A DNA stretch of 64,000 nucleotides from Sugiyamaella lignohabitans (lineage: Eukaryota > Ascomycota > Dipodascomycetes > Dipodascales > Trichomonascaceae), in the NCBI RefSeq assembly GCF_001640025.1, contig NC_031673.1, positions 1,240,001 to 1,304,000 of the forward strand, read 5' to 3'. The notes below the pieces were generated by a model that was not told where the DNA came from, did not search any database, and worked only from the letters and a program-made list of their open reading frames with translations. This document shows positions 11,217 through 21,349 of the stretch, one piece after another. Position 1 is the stretch's first letter. Every line of letters begins with the position of its first letter. A program made the position numbers and the translations under genes.

Positions 11217-11597
11217 CTTGGTAGCCGAAGCAGAGTAAGGAGACGGGAATAGAATGGGGAGTTATCTGTTCCTTAATAGCGGAAACTTCAACATTTTATA
11301 TTCCGTCGCCATCACTTTGAGAGCTTATCACAAGTTCCATTCCGCTCTGGCATTCCGCCCTTATTTTAGCGACAAGTGCAGGAAATCGGTTAGAACGTGG
11401 GGGGAGAAAGGGAGATCGATTAGTTCCCATGCATAAGATAAGATGGAACGCATGAGAGAGATCTCGCAGATAATGCAGGTGTGATTAACTTTTAACCGCT
11501 GATAACAGCTAAAGTTAGATACTTGATTGTAGCTGATTGCGCACTCATTAGGAAACTGATAACGAAAGATATATTACTAATAAGGAGGGTTACTCAT
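11217..11597. promoter_or_regulatory. Amidase upstream region with several GATAA motifs
   Basis: GATAAG-type sites lie at 11324-11329 (CTTATC), 11437-11442 (GATAAG), and GATAA cores at 11469, 11501 and 11558. The region also holds the 3' flank of the ATG37-like gene. The sites match the GATA-factor consensus for nitrogen control and mirror the cluster at the neighbouring permease. No gene is seen here. Confidence 0.5.
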
Positions 11598-12747
11598 TCA
11601 ACGAATTGTCGCGTTCACACCGAGTAGTTTAAGGAATATAAAGATGCTTTTGGAAACAGAGCCAATAAATTTTTTTATTATTGGACTCCCGCCTCTAGGA
11701 TTTCTGCGAAAAAACTTCACTATATTCACGAACAAAAGAATAGCCAGAGCATCAATTGCTATATGTTTCACAATTGAATAGAGCAACGCCTCGCTCAATT
11801 TTTTATCAGGTGTATCCTTTGAACCGTTATCTCGCATATTATTAACCTGCTCGGGACTAGCGGTTGATAAATCATTGCTTGAGTTTACAATCGGTGTGCT
11901 TAGATACCTTTGACGCATTGCATGAATTTCCTCAGTGATTGTCTCTAGGGCCCATGTAACATCTCTCTTCCAATTTCTCATCTCATCCAACTTCTCAGGA
12001 CCACTTTCATCAAATATGTCTCTTTCCTCCTCATAACCCCTCTGACTATGTGTTGAAACTCCAAACTCTGACAACGTCGCTCTCTGAACTTGACCACGGC
12101 GGCTTCCCACGCTTCTAACAGATCGTGCTGAAGATGCCGCAGGCTGAGTATACTGACCATATGGTGGACCATATGATGTATGCGATGACGAAGGAGACAA
12201 TGTTCCTTTTACTCGACCCCACGACTCTTCAAGCTCGATTAACTTTTGTCTTGCTTCTGTTGAACTTCCTGCATGGCTCTTCATGGTCTTTAGTTCTTAG
12301 GTTAATATTATGACAGGAGCAGGTTTTACAAGACAACTTACCTCTATAAGTAATTCAATGTATCTTTTTTTGGCCTCCAACTTAGATATTCCTTCTTGCC
12401 GCTTCCAAGCATCCCTTTCTCGTTAATTTTAGTCCAAATAATTAGCTGCGACATTCTTTCTTTCTTTCTTTCTTACCATTTGTTTCTACTCGCTTCATCT
12501 TCTGGAGATGGCCCTATTGGACGCGGTAGCAGTCCTTTTATATCCCCTTCTACGTATTTGTTAGATACACAACATATGATTGCTTATATTGTAGGTTGTT
12601 CATACCAGTAGCTTGTTTGTAAAGACCATATAATCTCGCTCGATTCTCCGGAGGCGGACGCGATAGACCACCAGAACCGGGTCTGGAAGAAAGTGCCTTG
12701 ATAGTCGAAATCGCACTAACAAATACAGTATCCACAGTTTCCGACAT
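11598..12747 (-). CDS. ATG37: Acyl-CoA-binding peroxisomal membrane protein, Atg37/ACBD5-like, four exons
   Basis: The exons are 12606-12747, 12477-12549, 12342-12414 and 11598-12287 on the minus strand, giving 325 residues; introns of 56, 62 and 54 nt all keep frame. Only the spliced product contains a complete acyl-CoA-binding domain (about residues 5-100): FVSAISTIKAL, then RLYGLYKQATEGDI and KWDAWKRQEGISKLEAKKRY, the last two being assembled across splice junctions. A low-complexity middle follows, then one membrane segment near residues 271-289 and a basic tail. This is the arrangement of Atg37/ACBD5, a tail-anchored peroxisomal protein that binds acyl-CoA and acts in pexophagy. Only the last exon forms an obvious open frame. 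Confidence 0.85.
12454..12474. repeat. Short (TTCT)n microsatellite inside ATG37 intron 2
   Basis: About five TTCT units lie directly next to the GTAAGA donor of the second intron of the ATG37-like gene (on the coding strand, GAAA repeats follow the donor). Length variation here would not change the protein but could affect splicing. Confidence 0.8.
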
Positions 12748-12931
12748 ATATCGTTATTTATTAAGTTTGTTGTGTATAAAGCGAAACCATTATTGTGGGG
12801 ATGATAGGTATATTTCGGCAACATCGCGCTAGGCACGTGATGTAGATGCCGAGTTAGAGTCAAATCTATAATAAAACATTAATATTAATTAAATAGCTAT
12901 CTACAATTTATTCATAACATATTTGGTAATC

Positions 12932-13921
12932 TCACTGGCCAACCCATTCTCTGGGTGTTTTCAGAGCTTGAACAAGCTTTTCTTCCTCAGAGCCTGCTAC
13001 AGGCTGGTGGTTGTAGACCCAAGACACATGCAGAGGGAGCGACACTAAAATAGACTCAATTCTAGCATTCGGTGTTTGTAAGCCGAAGGCTGTACCTCTG
13101 TCATGTACAAGGTTAAATTCAACATAGCGTCCTCTACGAATTAGCTGCCAGTTCTTTTGCTCGTCGGAGTAAGGAAGATCCTTCCTTCGGTTTAAGATAG
13201 TGGTATATGAATTCAAAAAAGCGTCAAATCCTGATTGGACAAACTCATATATCTTCTCTGGTTCTTTATTTGCCAAATCATCAAAAAATATTCCACCAAT
13301 ACCACGCCCTTCATGACGGTGAGCATTGTAAAAGTACTTATCACACCATTTCTTGAACTTCGGATAATACTCGGCGTCATGCTTATCACAGGCATCTTTA
13401 TGCTCCTGATGGAATAAAACGGCATCTTCCTCAAACAAATAGTAAGGCGTTAAATCAGCACCTCCTCCAAACCACCATGCTTGTGGGCTTCCGTCAGGAT
13501 TCTGAGTTTCAAAATAGCGATAGTTCAAGTGCGTGGTGGGAGCCATAGGGTTCTGTGGGTGAACTATCAAACTCAAGCCACAGACCCAGAATGGGAGACT
13601 CTCCCCTTCAGGTGCATACAAACTAGCATGATCAGCTTTCATCTTCTTGATTCCCGAGGGCGGAATGGCTCCTTGAACTATGGAAATATTCACACCAGCT
13701 TTCTCAATGACTTTCCCACCTTCCAAGACCCCAGTGATACCGCCTCCCCTTTTCTCAGGTCGATCCCACTCATCCAAAAAAAATTTCTTTTCACCACCGT
13801 CAACTTTTTCCAGAGCTGCTATGATCTCTTTTTGCTTCTTTCGAATTAAAGCCTCCATTTTGGATCTCATAGTAGGATCACCAGCGATAGCTGTTGTAGG
13901 TTGCTCATTAGTACCAGACAT
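12932..13921 (-). CDS. HEM13: Coproporphyrinogen III oxidase (heme biosynthesis)
   Basis: From the ATG at 13921 the product is 329 residues, matching yeast Hem13 (328 aa). The frame is open 17 codons further upstream but has no ATG there. The enzyme uses O2 for the two oxidative decarboxylations of coproporphyrinogen III to protoporphyrinogen IX in the cytosol. Family blocks are intact: [37 protein letters not shown] and [20 protein letters not shown]. In many yeasts the gene is oxygen- and heme-regulated; no such site is evident to me here. It is tandem with the ATG37-like gene (184 bp) and divergent from BMT5. Confidence 0.96.
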   Translation of the reverse strand: MSGTNEQPTTAIAGDPTMRSKMEALIRKKQKEIIAALEKVDGGEKKFFLDEWDRPEKRGGGITGVLEGGKVIEKAGVNISIVQGAIPPSGIKKMKADHASLYAPEGESLPFWVCGLSLIVHPQNPMAPTTHLNYRYFETQNPDGSPQAWWFGGGADLTPYYLFEEDAVLFHQEHKDACDKHDAEYYPKFKKWCDKYFYNAHRHEGRGIGGIFFDDLANKEPEKIYEFVQSGFDAFLNSYTTILNRRKDLPYSDEQKNWQLIRRGRYVEFNLVHDRGTAFGLQTPNARIESILVSLPLHVSWVYNHQPVAGSEEEKLVQALKTPREWVGQ

Positions 13922-14179
13922 TTCTATAGTGAGATAAGTTTCAAAATCCAAGTCAATTGTATCCCTAGGCAAAAGGAACTTGGAGATCTTCTGCTATTTA
14001 TCTTTCCACAACAGTTCACAAAAATCAGATGATACCCTCTGCCAACGCATAAGTAATTAATTATCACGAGATTTAACTGCTGAGGTTTAGAAACTAAGCA
14101 TTTTAACCTAACCTCCTCGAAAATTCTTGATTCAGTGACCAAAGCTGCTACTGTTCTAAACAATTTCTTTATCATTGTC

Positions 14180-15046
14180 ATGGGTAGAGGAAGACTAGCT
14201 GGTGCTTTGGCTAAAGAGCAGCTTAAAGTGAAAGAAGCTGCCTTGAGGGAAAAAGCCGAAGAAAGGCGGAAAGAGAAACAAAAGCATGTGAAAGCGAAGG
14301 CCAGCGGTATTAAGAAACAGAAAGATGTTACAAGCGAAGAAACAACTATGACTACAAAACGCTATTGGATCCCTTTCGAAAGACAGAATAAGGTACTATT
14401 GATTGGAGAAGGTGACTACTCATTTGCTTACTCAATGCTGCGACAGGATTTGGTATGTTTCCTGACCGCTACTAGTTTAGACAGCGAGCAACAACTTTTA
14501 GTGAAGTACCCGAGCACTGTCCGATTACACTTGGATTATTTGAGAGAGAGCGCAAAAGCTGAAACTTTCTTCGAGATAGATGGCACTATGTTGGAGAAAA
14601 GTAAACCGTTGAGACAAAACATTGGCCGGTATGATATGTGTGTTTTCAACTTTCCTCACCTTGGTAATTCTATCAAGGATCAGGATCGTAATATTCGTCA
14701 ACATCAAGAGTTGATGTTATCATTTTTCAAGTCCGCTAGACATATGATAAATCCCATTACAGGAAAAATTTTGGTGACTTTGTTTGATGGTGAACCATAT
14801 TCCTTTTGGAATATTAAGCAACTCGCGAGGTCTGCTGGGTATTCCTTGCATCGAAGTGGAGCTTTCGAGTGGGATGCATTTCCAGAGTATAACCACCATT
14901 TAACATCAAAAGAGGGTCACACATCGAAACCACAACGTACCAGAGCTGCTAGAATGTACTTATTTGCGATTCATCACGAAAGTTTGAAGAAGGCATCTAA
15001 GATAAAGGTCAAATCTAAGAGCCAGAATGAAGACGATTCAGATTAG
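14180..15046 (+). CDS. BMT5: 25S rRNA (uridine-N3) methyltransferase, Bmt5 family
   Basis: The product is 288 residues from the ATG at 14180; an open extension upstream begins only with GTG. A basic, Lys/Arg-rich N terminus (nucleolar signal-like) precedes a Rossmann-type DUF2431 methyltransferase domain. Visible blocks are VLLIGEGDYSFAYSM (SAM binding), YDMCVFNFPHLGNSIKDQDRNI, and LVTLFDGEPYSFWNIKQLA with the C-terminal FEWDAFPEYNHHLT. In S. cerevisiae Bmt5 makes m3U2634 in 25S rRNA. It is divergent from HEM13 (258 bp) and convergent with GID9. Confidence 0.9.
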   Translation: MGRGRLAGALAKEQLKVKEAALREKAEERRKEKQKHVKAKASGIKKQKDVTSEETTMTTKRYWIPFERQNKVLLIGEGDYSFAYSMLRQDLVCFLTATSLDSEQQLLVKYPSTVRLHLDYLRESAKAETFFEIDGTMLEKSKPLRQNIGRYDMCVFNFPHLGNSIKDQDRNIRQHQELMLSFFKSARHMINPITGKILVTLFDGEPYSFWNIKQLARSAGYSLHRSGAFEWDAFPEYNHHLTSKEGHTSKPQRTRAARMYLFAIHHESLKKASKIKVKSKSQNEDDSD

Positions 15047-15303
15047 ACTTGTTAAGTCACATTTGTAAGACTGGAAAAGTAAATCACAACCGTTCAGTTA
15101 AATTGGCAATATTCTTGGACCGGCTACAGTTATATTGACTCATTCACAGGATTCTGCTCCAACCTATTTATTATTATTTATTTTATACTATACGTTGTTG
15201 TTTGTAGAATACGATACTTAATTAATGTCAACAATTTCATAACATAAAGGTAGCATTAAATCGCGACAAGGGCGCCATTATGGCCACGAACGTAACTACT
15301 TAC

Positions 15304-16500
15304 TCACGTTGGGAATACATTCTTAAGCTCAGAAACGCCAAAAATTTCCTGAGTTGTGGGATCAGCAACTTCTTCTGGGTCAACACCTGCTTTCTCTGAG
15401 TATGCAATTAGTTTTTCGCGGCCATAAACTCTTCCATTTGGGAGGACTACCGGGTCACTGTCAAGATAACATCGGGTGTGCAATGCGTATGGGAGGGATC
15501 TAGATAGTTTATTTAATTCGTCAGAACAAACAGGGCACATATGACCCCTTGATAAATCCATCTTAGGTTTGAAATCTAGGTCTGTTTGGATGCATGAATA
15601 TGTCTTTAAAGCTGAAATACCTGTCGCTAAGTATTCCACAAGTGCTGACTGACGTGGTAAGCCATGTAAACTCAAAAAAGTGTTGACGAACATTGTAGCC
15701 AACTTATCCCATCTGTCCATGGCATAAAGTTCTTTGTAAGGAGTTACCATTGTGTCTGGACTAAAAGCAAGTAAAGCTGATGCTTGTTGTACGTCCTTCA
15801 ATCTGGTATCAGCATTCTTGACCAAGAACTTCTTTGAGTGGCTAATGGCGTCTGTCAACTTCCTCTCCCTAGCAAGTTCAATATACTGCTGTAAGCGAAT
15901 TTCAAATTCAAGCGGACTGGAGATCCTTCTCAAGTGAGTTTTATTCTCTTGACACCAGGTTTGACATTCCGTAGTTCTCTGCTGCCGTAGACTTTGTTCG
16001 ATTTTGTGACATTGGAATAAAATGTCCATGTCAACAACTGGCTGTATTCGCCTTGCCTTAGCATGTTGCTTAGCCGTTTCTGCATAACCACACCTCAGAA
16101 AATAATCAACCAGGAGAATATCAAGTCGATTTTTTGACCATTCCTCGTACTTAAAGCTTTCATAGTTATCGATCGTAAACAACTGTGCCAAATAATCAAT
16201 TCTTGCTTTAGTGGTTTTGATATGCTGGTCTTGTTCTGATTTCAAAGCAGAAAGCTTTCGCTTCAATCCTTTCATTCTTGTTACCATATCCCCCAGTTTG
16301 GCATGAATGGCAGTGTTCTGTTGAGAATCTCGTTCATTACTAACCAGGACGCTCAACTCTTTAGTTGAATCACGAATGAAGTCTGTATCCTTTTCTAAAT
16401 TCTTCTGCGCCTGCTTGAAAGTTCGCCTCATCGACTCATAAGGGACTCTCAAAAGAGACTCTTCCAACTGAAGGGTAGCCTCTGGATTGAAACTTGCCAT
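15304..16500 (-). CDS. FYV10: GID/CTLH E3 ligase subunit Gid9/Fyv10 (MAEA)
   Basis: The single exon of 398 residues has the full domain order of the family: coiled coil (about 30-110), LisH (about 123-155, NRLDILLVDYFLRCGYAETA), CTLH (about 160-215), CRA, and an unusual C-terminal RING starting with CPVC at 322-325 and containing LPNGRVYG. Gid9 pairs with Gid2 as the RING core of the GID ubiquitin ligase, which destroys gluconeogenic enzymes when glucose returns. The gene is divergent from COX15, and their shared 280-bp promoter holds a C5/G5 inverted repeat with a CCCCGC Mig1/CreA-like core. Confidence 0.93.
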   Translation of the reverse strand: MASFNPEATLQLEESLLRVPYESMRRTFKQAQKNLEKDTDFIRDSTKELSVLVSNERDSQQNTAIHAKLGDMVTRMKGLKRKLSALKSEQDQHIKTTKARIDYLAQLFTIDNYESFKYEEWSKNRLDILLVDYFLRCGYAETAKQHAKARRIQPVVDMDILFQCHKIEQSLRQQRTTECQTWCQENKTHLRRISSPLEFEIRLQQYIELARERKLTDAISHSKKFLVKNADTRLKDVQQASALLAFSPDTMVTPYKELYAMDRWDKLATMFVNTFLSLHGLPRQSALVEYLATGISALKTYSCIQTDLDFKPKMDLSRGHMCPVCSDELNKLSRSLPYALHTRCYLDSDPVVLPNGRVYGREKLIAYSEKAGVDPEEVADPTTQEIFGVSELKNVFPT

Positions 16501-16584
16501 TGTAGTAGAGCAGCTGGGGTTTGATTAAGAGAGATATCTATCCAAGAAGCAGTAACGTAACATGGATGGGCTGAGAGCTGCCAT

Positions 16585-16603
16585 CCCCCGCATTCACAGG
16601 GGG
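16585..16603. promoter_or_regulatory. C5-N9-G5 inverted repeat in the FYV10-COX15 divergent promoter
   Basis: CCCCC (16585-16589) and GGGGG (16599-16603) flank nine bases. The left arm reads CCCCGC, the complement of the GCGGGG core bound by Mig1/CreA repressors, and the right arm contains AGGGG, the Msn2/4 stress element. Either would fit carbon-source control of GID9; binding is inferred. Confidence 0.35.
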
Positions 16604-16780
16604 CCGTCTCCATCATGCGCCCACGCGCTAATTATCCCGCAGATATACGGCTACCCGCCTAGATTTTGTTTCAACAAATTGCAGGCTGTGGAAAGTCATA
16701 CCACTGGATAATCTTAGAATTTATCGTTCGATACCCAGAGCCCTGTGTTCTAGCTTTTTGGGGACAATTGCTATTGGAAG

Positions 16781-18418
16781 ATGACTCCGCTAGCGCGGTC
16801 CCAATTTTTTTTCCTTAGGAATATGTCTATTTCCTCTGTAGCCCGTTCCTGTGGATCGAAATCCTGTGTGGAGCGGGTCTCAAACGTACCAAAGACGGTA
16901 CCTAGTTTATTTTCTTTTGGTCTCTCCAAAGGCAAGACTAGTATTGTCAGTAGCAAGCATATTTCTAGGGGTATTTTTCGAGGTGGTGCAAAAGGCCGTG
17001 GATTCTCAACGGGTTGCTTGAGAAGTATGAGGGCAACTAAGATCATAACTCCAAAACTGGAGACTTCCAGAAAATTTTCAACCACCACAAGTATCCTATC
17101 GGATTCTACTAGCTTGTCAGACTCCTCCAATATTCAGCGTCAAAAAAAGCTAGTTTCTGAAATCTTAAATAAGGCGCAAAACAGCTCTCACCCCAAGACC
17201 TCAGCAAAGCGGACACCAGCAAACTCTTCGAAATACGTAGGCTATTGGTTAATAGGAAGCGCTGGACTTGTTTTTGGAATAGTTATTTTAGGCGGCTTGA
17301 CACGATTGACTGAATCAGGACTCAGTATTACTGAATGGAAGCCAGTAACCGGGTCCATCCCCCCATTGTCTCAAGAAGACTGGGAGAAAGAGTTTGAATT
17401 ATACAAAGCCTCGCCAGAATTTAAAATTTTAAATTCGAACATCACACTTGATGAATATAAATTCATTTATTACATGGAATGGTCTCATCGTCTTTGGGGT
17501 CGTACAATTGGATTGGTTTTCGTTCTACCAGCAGCTTACTTTGTTTTTGCCAAGAAGACTAGTGCTCTCACTACAAAGCGCTTGGTGCTAATATCTGGTC
17601 TACTGGGGCTTCAAGGATTTATTGGATGGTGGATGGTGAAATCTGGTCTTGATCAAGATTTCTTGGATCAGCCAGGGGCTCATCCGAGAGTATCGCAATA
17701 TAGACTGGCCACTCATTTGGGAGCTGCATTTTTACTCTACATTGCGATGATTAATACTGGATTGGACACTATTAGAGAATCTAGATGGATTCGCAACCCC
17801 CAGGCCGCTTTGAAAGAGATCACTGCGTTGTCCAGTCCTGTTGTGAAACCATTGAGAAGAGTTGTATTTTCTCTCGCTTGTCTTACCTTTCTAACATCCA
17901 TGTCTGGAGCTTTTGTCGCAGGACTTGATGCTGGTCTTATCTACAACTCTTTCCCCTATATGGGTGAAACAATCGTTCCATCTCGAAATGAAATGTTCAG
18001 TCCTCAATATGCAACTGATACTTCACAATTCAATCTATTTTGGAAGAACATGCTGGAAAATCCGACAACTGTTCAATTCAACCATAGAGTATTGGCGGTT
18101 AGTACATGGACTGCTACGCTGGCCATGCACCTGTATAGCTTGAGATTCAAAGCATTTGTTCCACGATCGGTCATTAGAGGTAGTGCTACTGCTCTGGGCT
18201 TCGTGACTCTCCAGGCTGCGTTAGGTATTTCTACACTGCTGTGGGTAGTCCCTACCCCTTTAGCGGCCAGTCATCAAGCGGGAAGTTTGGCTTTCTTAAC
18301 ATCTGTTCTTGTTCTTCTTGCCCGGTTACGTTTGCCACCATCTAGAGTCAGACGTCTTATTACGTTGCTTTCTCAGACTGCTGATAAAGCTGTTAACAAA
18401 GCATCGAAGCGATTATAA
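16781..18418 (+). CDS. COX15: Heme A synthase Cox15 (mitochondrial inner membrane)
   Basis: The single exon of 545 residues has a long basic, Ser/Arg-rich mitochondrial presequence and then two homologous four-helix halves. The heme-ligand histidines are visible in EWSHRLWGR, RLATHLGAA, FNHRVLAVS and AASHQAGS; the family loop LGGLTRLTESGLSITEWKP is present. The enzyme oxidises heme O to heme A for cytochrome c oxidase. It is convergent with the EMP65-like gene (150 bp). Confidence 0.96.
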   Translation: MTPLARSQFFFLRNMSISSVARSCGSKSCVERVSNVPKTVPSLFSFGLSKGKTSIVSSKHISRGIFRGGAKGRGFSTGCLRSMRATKIITPKLETSRKFSTTTSILSDSTSLSDSSNIQRQKKLVSEILNKAQNSSHPKTSAKRTPANSSKYVGYWLIGSAGLVFGIVILGGLTRLTESGLSITEWKPVTGSIPPLSQEDWEKEFELYKASPEFKILNSNITLDEYKFIYYMEWSHRLWGRTIGLVFVLPAAYFVFAKKTSALTTKRLVLISGLLGLQGFIGWWMVKSGLDQDFLDQPGAHPRVSQYRLATHLGAAFLLYIAMINTGLDTIRESRWIRNPQAALKEITALSSPVVKPLRRVVFSLACLTFLTSMSGAFVAGLDAGLIYNSFPYMGETIVPSRNEMFSPQYATDTSQFNLFWKNMLENPTTVQFNHRVLAVSTWTATLAMHLYSLRFKAFVPRSVIRGSATALGFVTLQAALGISTLLWVVPTPLAASHQAGSLAFLTSVLVLLARLRLPPSRVRRLITLLSQTADKAVNKASKRL

Positions 18419-18568
18419 AAAGCTTAGGATCACTTTTATAAAAGTACAATTCCAAGCATGTACATAGTAAACACACGTTATTAATTGATAACAGCATTTG
18501 TAAATATTGATATATATATACGACTTTTCGTAAATCTAAATAAAAAATAAATAGAATCTCATGGTGAC

Positions 18569-20542
18569 TTACCAAATTCTTTTCGAAGACATTTTAAACC
18601 GTGACACCCCTATCAGATCACCGTATCCATCGCTTGTAGACGAATATTTGGGCTTCTTGGCATTTGGGACATCCTCTTCAGGCTCATACAATCCAGACCG
18701 TATCTTTTCATCGAGAACACCGGTTGGTTTGACATCAGAATAATCATCACGAGCTTTATGGCTTCGATTTTGTCTATAACGGCGAACAACAGCACATCGC
18801 TTAGTCGAGTAGCGAAGAAGAAGCACTCCCAGAACAAGTTTAACAAACAGTAGCACGATGTAAATAATGCTACATATCACCAGGGTATTCAGAATAGATA
18901 AGGCTTCGAAAGGTATCTCGAAATGATCAAAGAAACTCGCAACTGTAGAAGAGTTATTTGTTTCTATCAATTGGCTCGGTGTTGGTGTTGGAGAGGGTGA
19001 TGATAAAGCGGGCCAAAACCCCATCTTTGCTAAGAAAATGTCGATTTTATTTAAGACTGAGGGTGGAGCAGTTTTAGCCAAGTTCAATCTGATAGTAGCA
19101 GTAGGGGATTGACTAGTATTTCCAACACTAACGCTGGTACTTTGCTCAATCCACATATTATAAGACTGTAAGAGCATTTTTGCAGAAACAATGGCCAGAG
19201 GATATACCGGTAATCCCGTGCGTCTACTTACAATTTGATCAGACAGAGCATTATCAGCGTAATCCATAGCCAATACATCCAAGAACTTGCGGTAAATCTT
19301 GGGCTTTAAACTATTGAATTTGGTAACATAAGCATGCTTCATACTGTCCACAATCACTTCTGAGCCGACTACGACTACAGCAGGGCCAAACAAGGCACCA
19401 AGCCAACGGTTCCAACCCGCCCATGACGCAGGAATGAGGCCAACGTTACTAACTTCAACTGCGTTTCTCACACCAATCACCAACAAAATCACCATCAATT
19501 GAAACCGTTCGGTTATATCAGCGCAAGTCAACTGGAAAAGTTCTTCTCGTTCAAACTTCTTGAAAACTGCACCCTTTATCTCCGAAAATTGGTTACTTAA
19601 AAGCAATGTGAGCAATGCATTGGAATATGAATTCACAGCTACATTCAATGTGATGGTTTGGTAAAGCATGATTAAACAGTGAGCGTAGAAATACCCACCC
19701 ACCAATATGGCAAAAACAGGTAGTCTCCAGGAGCTACTAAGAGTCCCGGCAGAGAACAAGCACTCAATCATGTCCTGACCGAGGGCAGAGCACAATTTGT
19801 CGGCGACCTCCAGTACGTTAATCATAACATATAATTTGATCGCGGCCTGTCCCCTGATATTGTGGTAAATCCGACTTGTATCCAACTGCAACATGGAATG
19901 CAGAACTACAATAAGAATAACACCCTTCAAAGCATCAGACTTCCGAGCATTTGAGGCACGAAATATGATGATGCGGTAAAATGAATATATAATGCGTAGT
20001 GGTAGAATCGTGAAAATATAAAGAAAGGAGTCCAAACATGTTAGCATTCCAAAGAAAATAACTCTTTCCAAATATAAGGGAATCTTGATCACATTTGACA
20101 GATGTTCTGCTTTATCTTGTCCTGAAAGAGCGAGACCATTGTCACCCAACTCCAAAAGTAGATAATCCCATAGTGTCAACGGCCTTATATTAGCCGATCC
20201 GGATCGATCCCGTTTAGGGAAATTTGTTTCCTCTGATTCGCGTAAGTTATTAACAGAAGACCGCTGGCGCAGAAATTTTCTGTTTCCACGGTCTTCCTCG
20301 CCGTCTCTATTGGTCTGCATTTCATCTCGTTCCTTTTCTCTTTCTAGCGATACTGATGGCAACAGTTGGTCTGTCTCGTCATGTGAGTAGGATTGGGATG
20401 AACCAGCATCAACGCCAATACCGCCTTGGTTAAGATTCGATTCATCCGATTTCATAGCTAGTGACGGTGATGCTTTCGACTCTGGCCTTGGTGGTGTCGT
20501 TGGCCGCTTCGAACTTGAGAAGCTCTTCTTTTTTTTAGCCAT
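18569..20542 (-). CDS. EMP65: TAPT1/Emp65-family ER membrane protein
   Basis: The product is 657 residues from the ATG at 20542; the open frame extends twelve codons further but only to a TTG. A charged N terminus of about 130 residues precedes a polytopic domain with LWDYLLLELGDNGLALSGQD-type family sequence and later VIVDSMKHAYVTKFNSL and the stretch YRKFLDVLAMDYADNAL, the TAPT1 (DUF747) signature. In S. cerevisiae Emp65 works with Slp1 (SUN-like) in guarding folding of ER proteins. The C terminus ends at KMSSKRIW; a GTAAGT-like sequence just after it would only read into a stop if spliced. Confidence 0.85.
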   Translation of the reverse strand: MAKKKKSFSSSKRPTTPPRPESKASPSLAMKSDESNLNQGGIGVDAGSSQSYSHDETDQLLPSVSLEREKERDEMQTNRDGEEDRGNRKFLRQRSSVNNLRESEETNFPKRDRSGSANIRPLTLWDYLLLELGDNGLALSGQDKAEHLSNVIKIPLYLERVIFFGMLTCLDSFLYIFTILPLRIIYSFYRIIIFRASNARKSDALKGVILIVVLHSMLQLDTSRIYHNIRGQAAIKLYVMINVLEVADKLCSALGQDMIECLFSAGTLSSSWRLPVFAILVGGYFYAHCLIMLYQTITLNVAVNSYSNALLTLLLSNQFSEIKGAVFKKFEREELFQLTCADITERFQLMVILLVIGVRNAVEVSNVGLIPASWAGWNRWLGALFGPAVVVVGSEVIVDSMKHAYVTKFNSLKPKIYRKFLDVLAMDYADNALSDQIVSRRTGLPVYPLAIVSAKMLLQSYNMWIEQSTSVSVGNTSQSPTATIRLNLAKTAPPSVLNKIDIFLAKMGFWPALSSPSPTPTPSQLIETNNSSTVASFFDHFEIPFEALSILNTLVICSIIYIVLLFVKLVLGVLLLRYSTKRCAVVRRYRQNRSHKARDDYSDVKPTGVLDEKIRSGLYEPEEDVPNAKKPKYSSTSDGYGDLIGVSRFKMSSKRIW

Positions 20543-21349
20543 TCTATAAGGAGTGGTTCGCCCGCCATACGTAAGCAAACGCGGCTTGCATGAGATTAGG
20601 CTCTAGATAGATCTCATCTCACCCACTATATGCAAGGCTGAGGACTGGAACCATTAATTCAAGCCTTTTATCCTATATTCCATACAGGATATTTAAGAGA
20701 GAACAGTTGTTCGTATTTACGATTCATGAGAGTATTTTACTTGAAATGAGGACGGTACTGTTCGTTTATCGTTCAGTATCTGTTTGCAAACATTTCAAGT
20801 CGTACCCCGTCCTACCAAAATCAGAACTTACCCATACACTTAGTTTCAGGTAACAACCTTCTTATACAAAATGGTATAATACAGCAAGCCTTCTGAGACA
20901 TTCGGGGCTTCTGATCCACCGATGACAATATTTTTCCCCGTCGAGTCAGTATGCATCCCTTGAAATGAGCTTAATCTGTCTGTCATATGCAGGCACAATC
21001 ACTAAAAAACCGTTGCTAGGGCATATGCATTAGGCTCTATACAGGAAACCATACATATACAGTTTAATTCCACGTGCTCAGTGCCGTCGCATCCTTAAAA
21101 TAAAAATCTCTTTCTACCCATGATGTCTCGCAAAATTTAAAATAGAGGCTACTTATACTGGTAATGACGCCAAAGCCAAGGTCCACTTTATTAAAGTTAG
21201 TCTAATCTTAGAAAGCAAGAGTAAAGTTTATCTCAATATAGAACGGCATTGGAAATTAACATAATTGTGATTTGCTGCCGTCAATATATATCCAATAGAG
21301 GCAGATGATTTGGCAACAAGGATTCTATTGAGTTGCAATATTCATAGCT
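20543..21349. other. Divergent intergenic region EMP65 / multicopper oxidase
   Basis: About 800 bp with a CACGTG at 21071-21076 and no open frame of note. It must hold both promoters. I see no RNA gene or repeat in it. Confidence 0.5.

Noticed and set aside
13922..13972. Upstream extension of HEM13
   Set aside because: Starts with TTG only and has no counterpart in the family; the ATG at 13921 gives the usual length.
16690..16745. tRNA-like GTTCGATACC B-box match
   Set aside because: The bases around it do not pair into a T-arm and no A box or acceptor stem is present.
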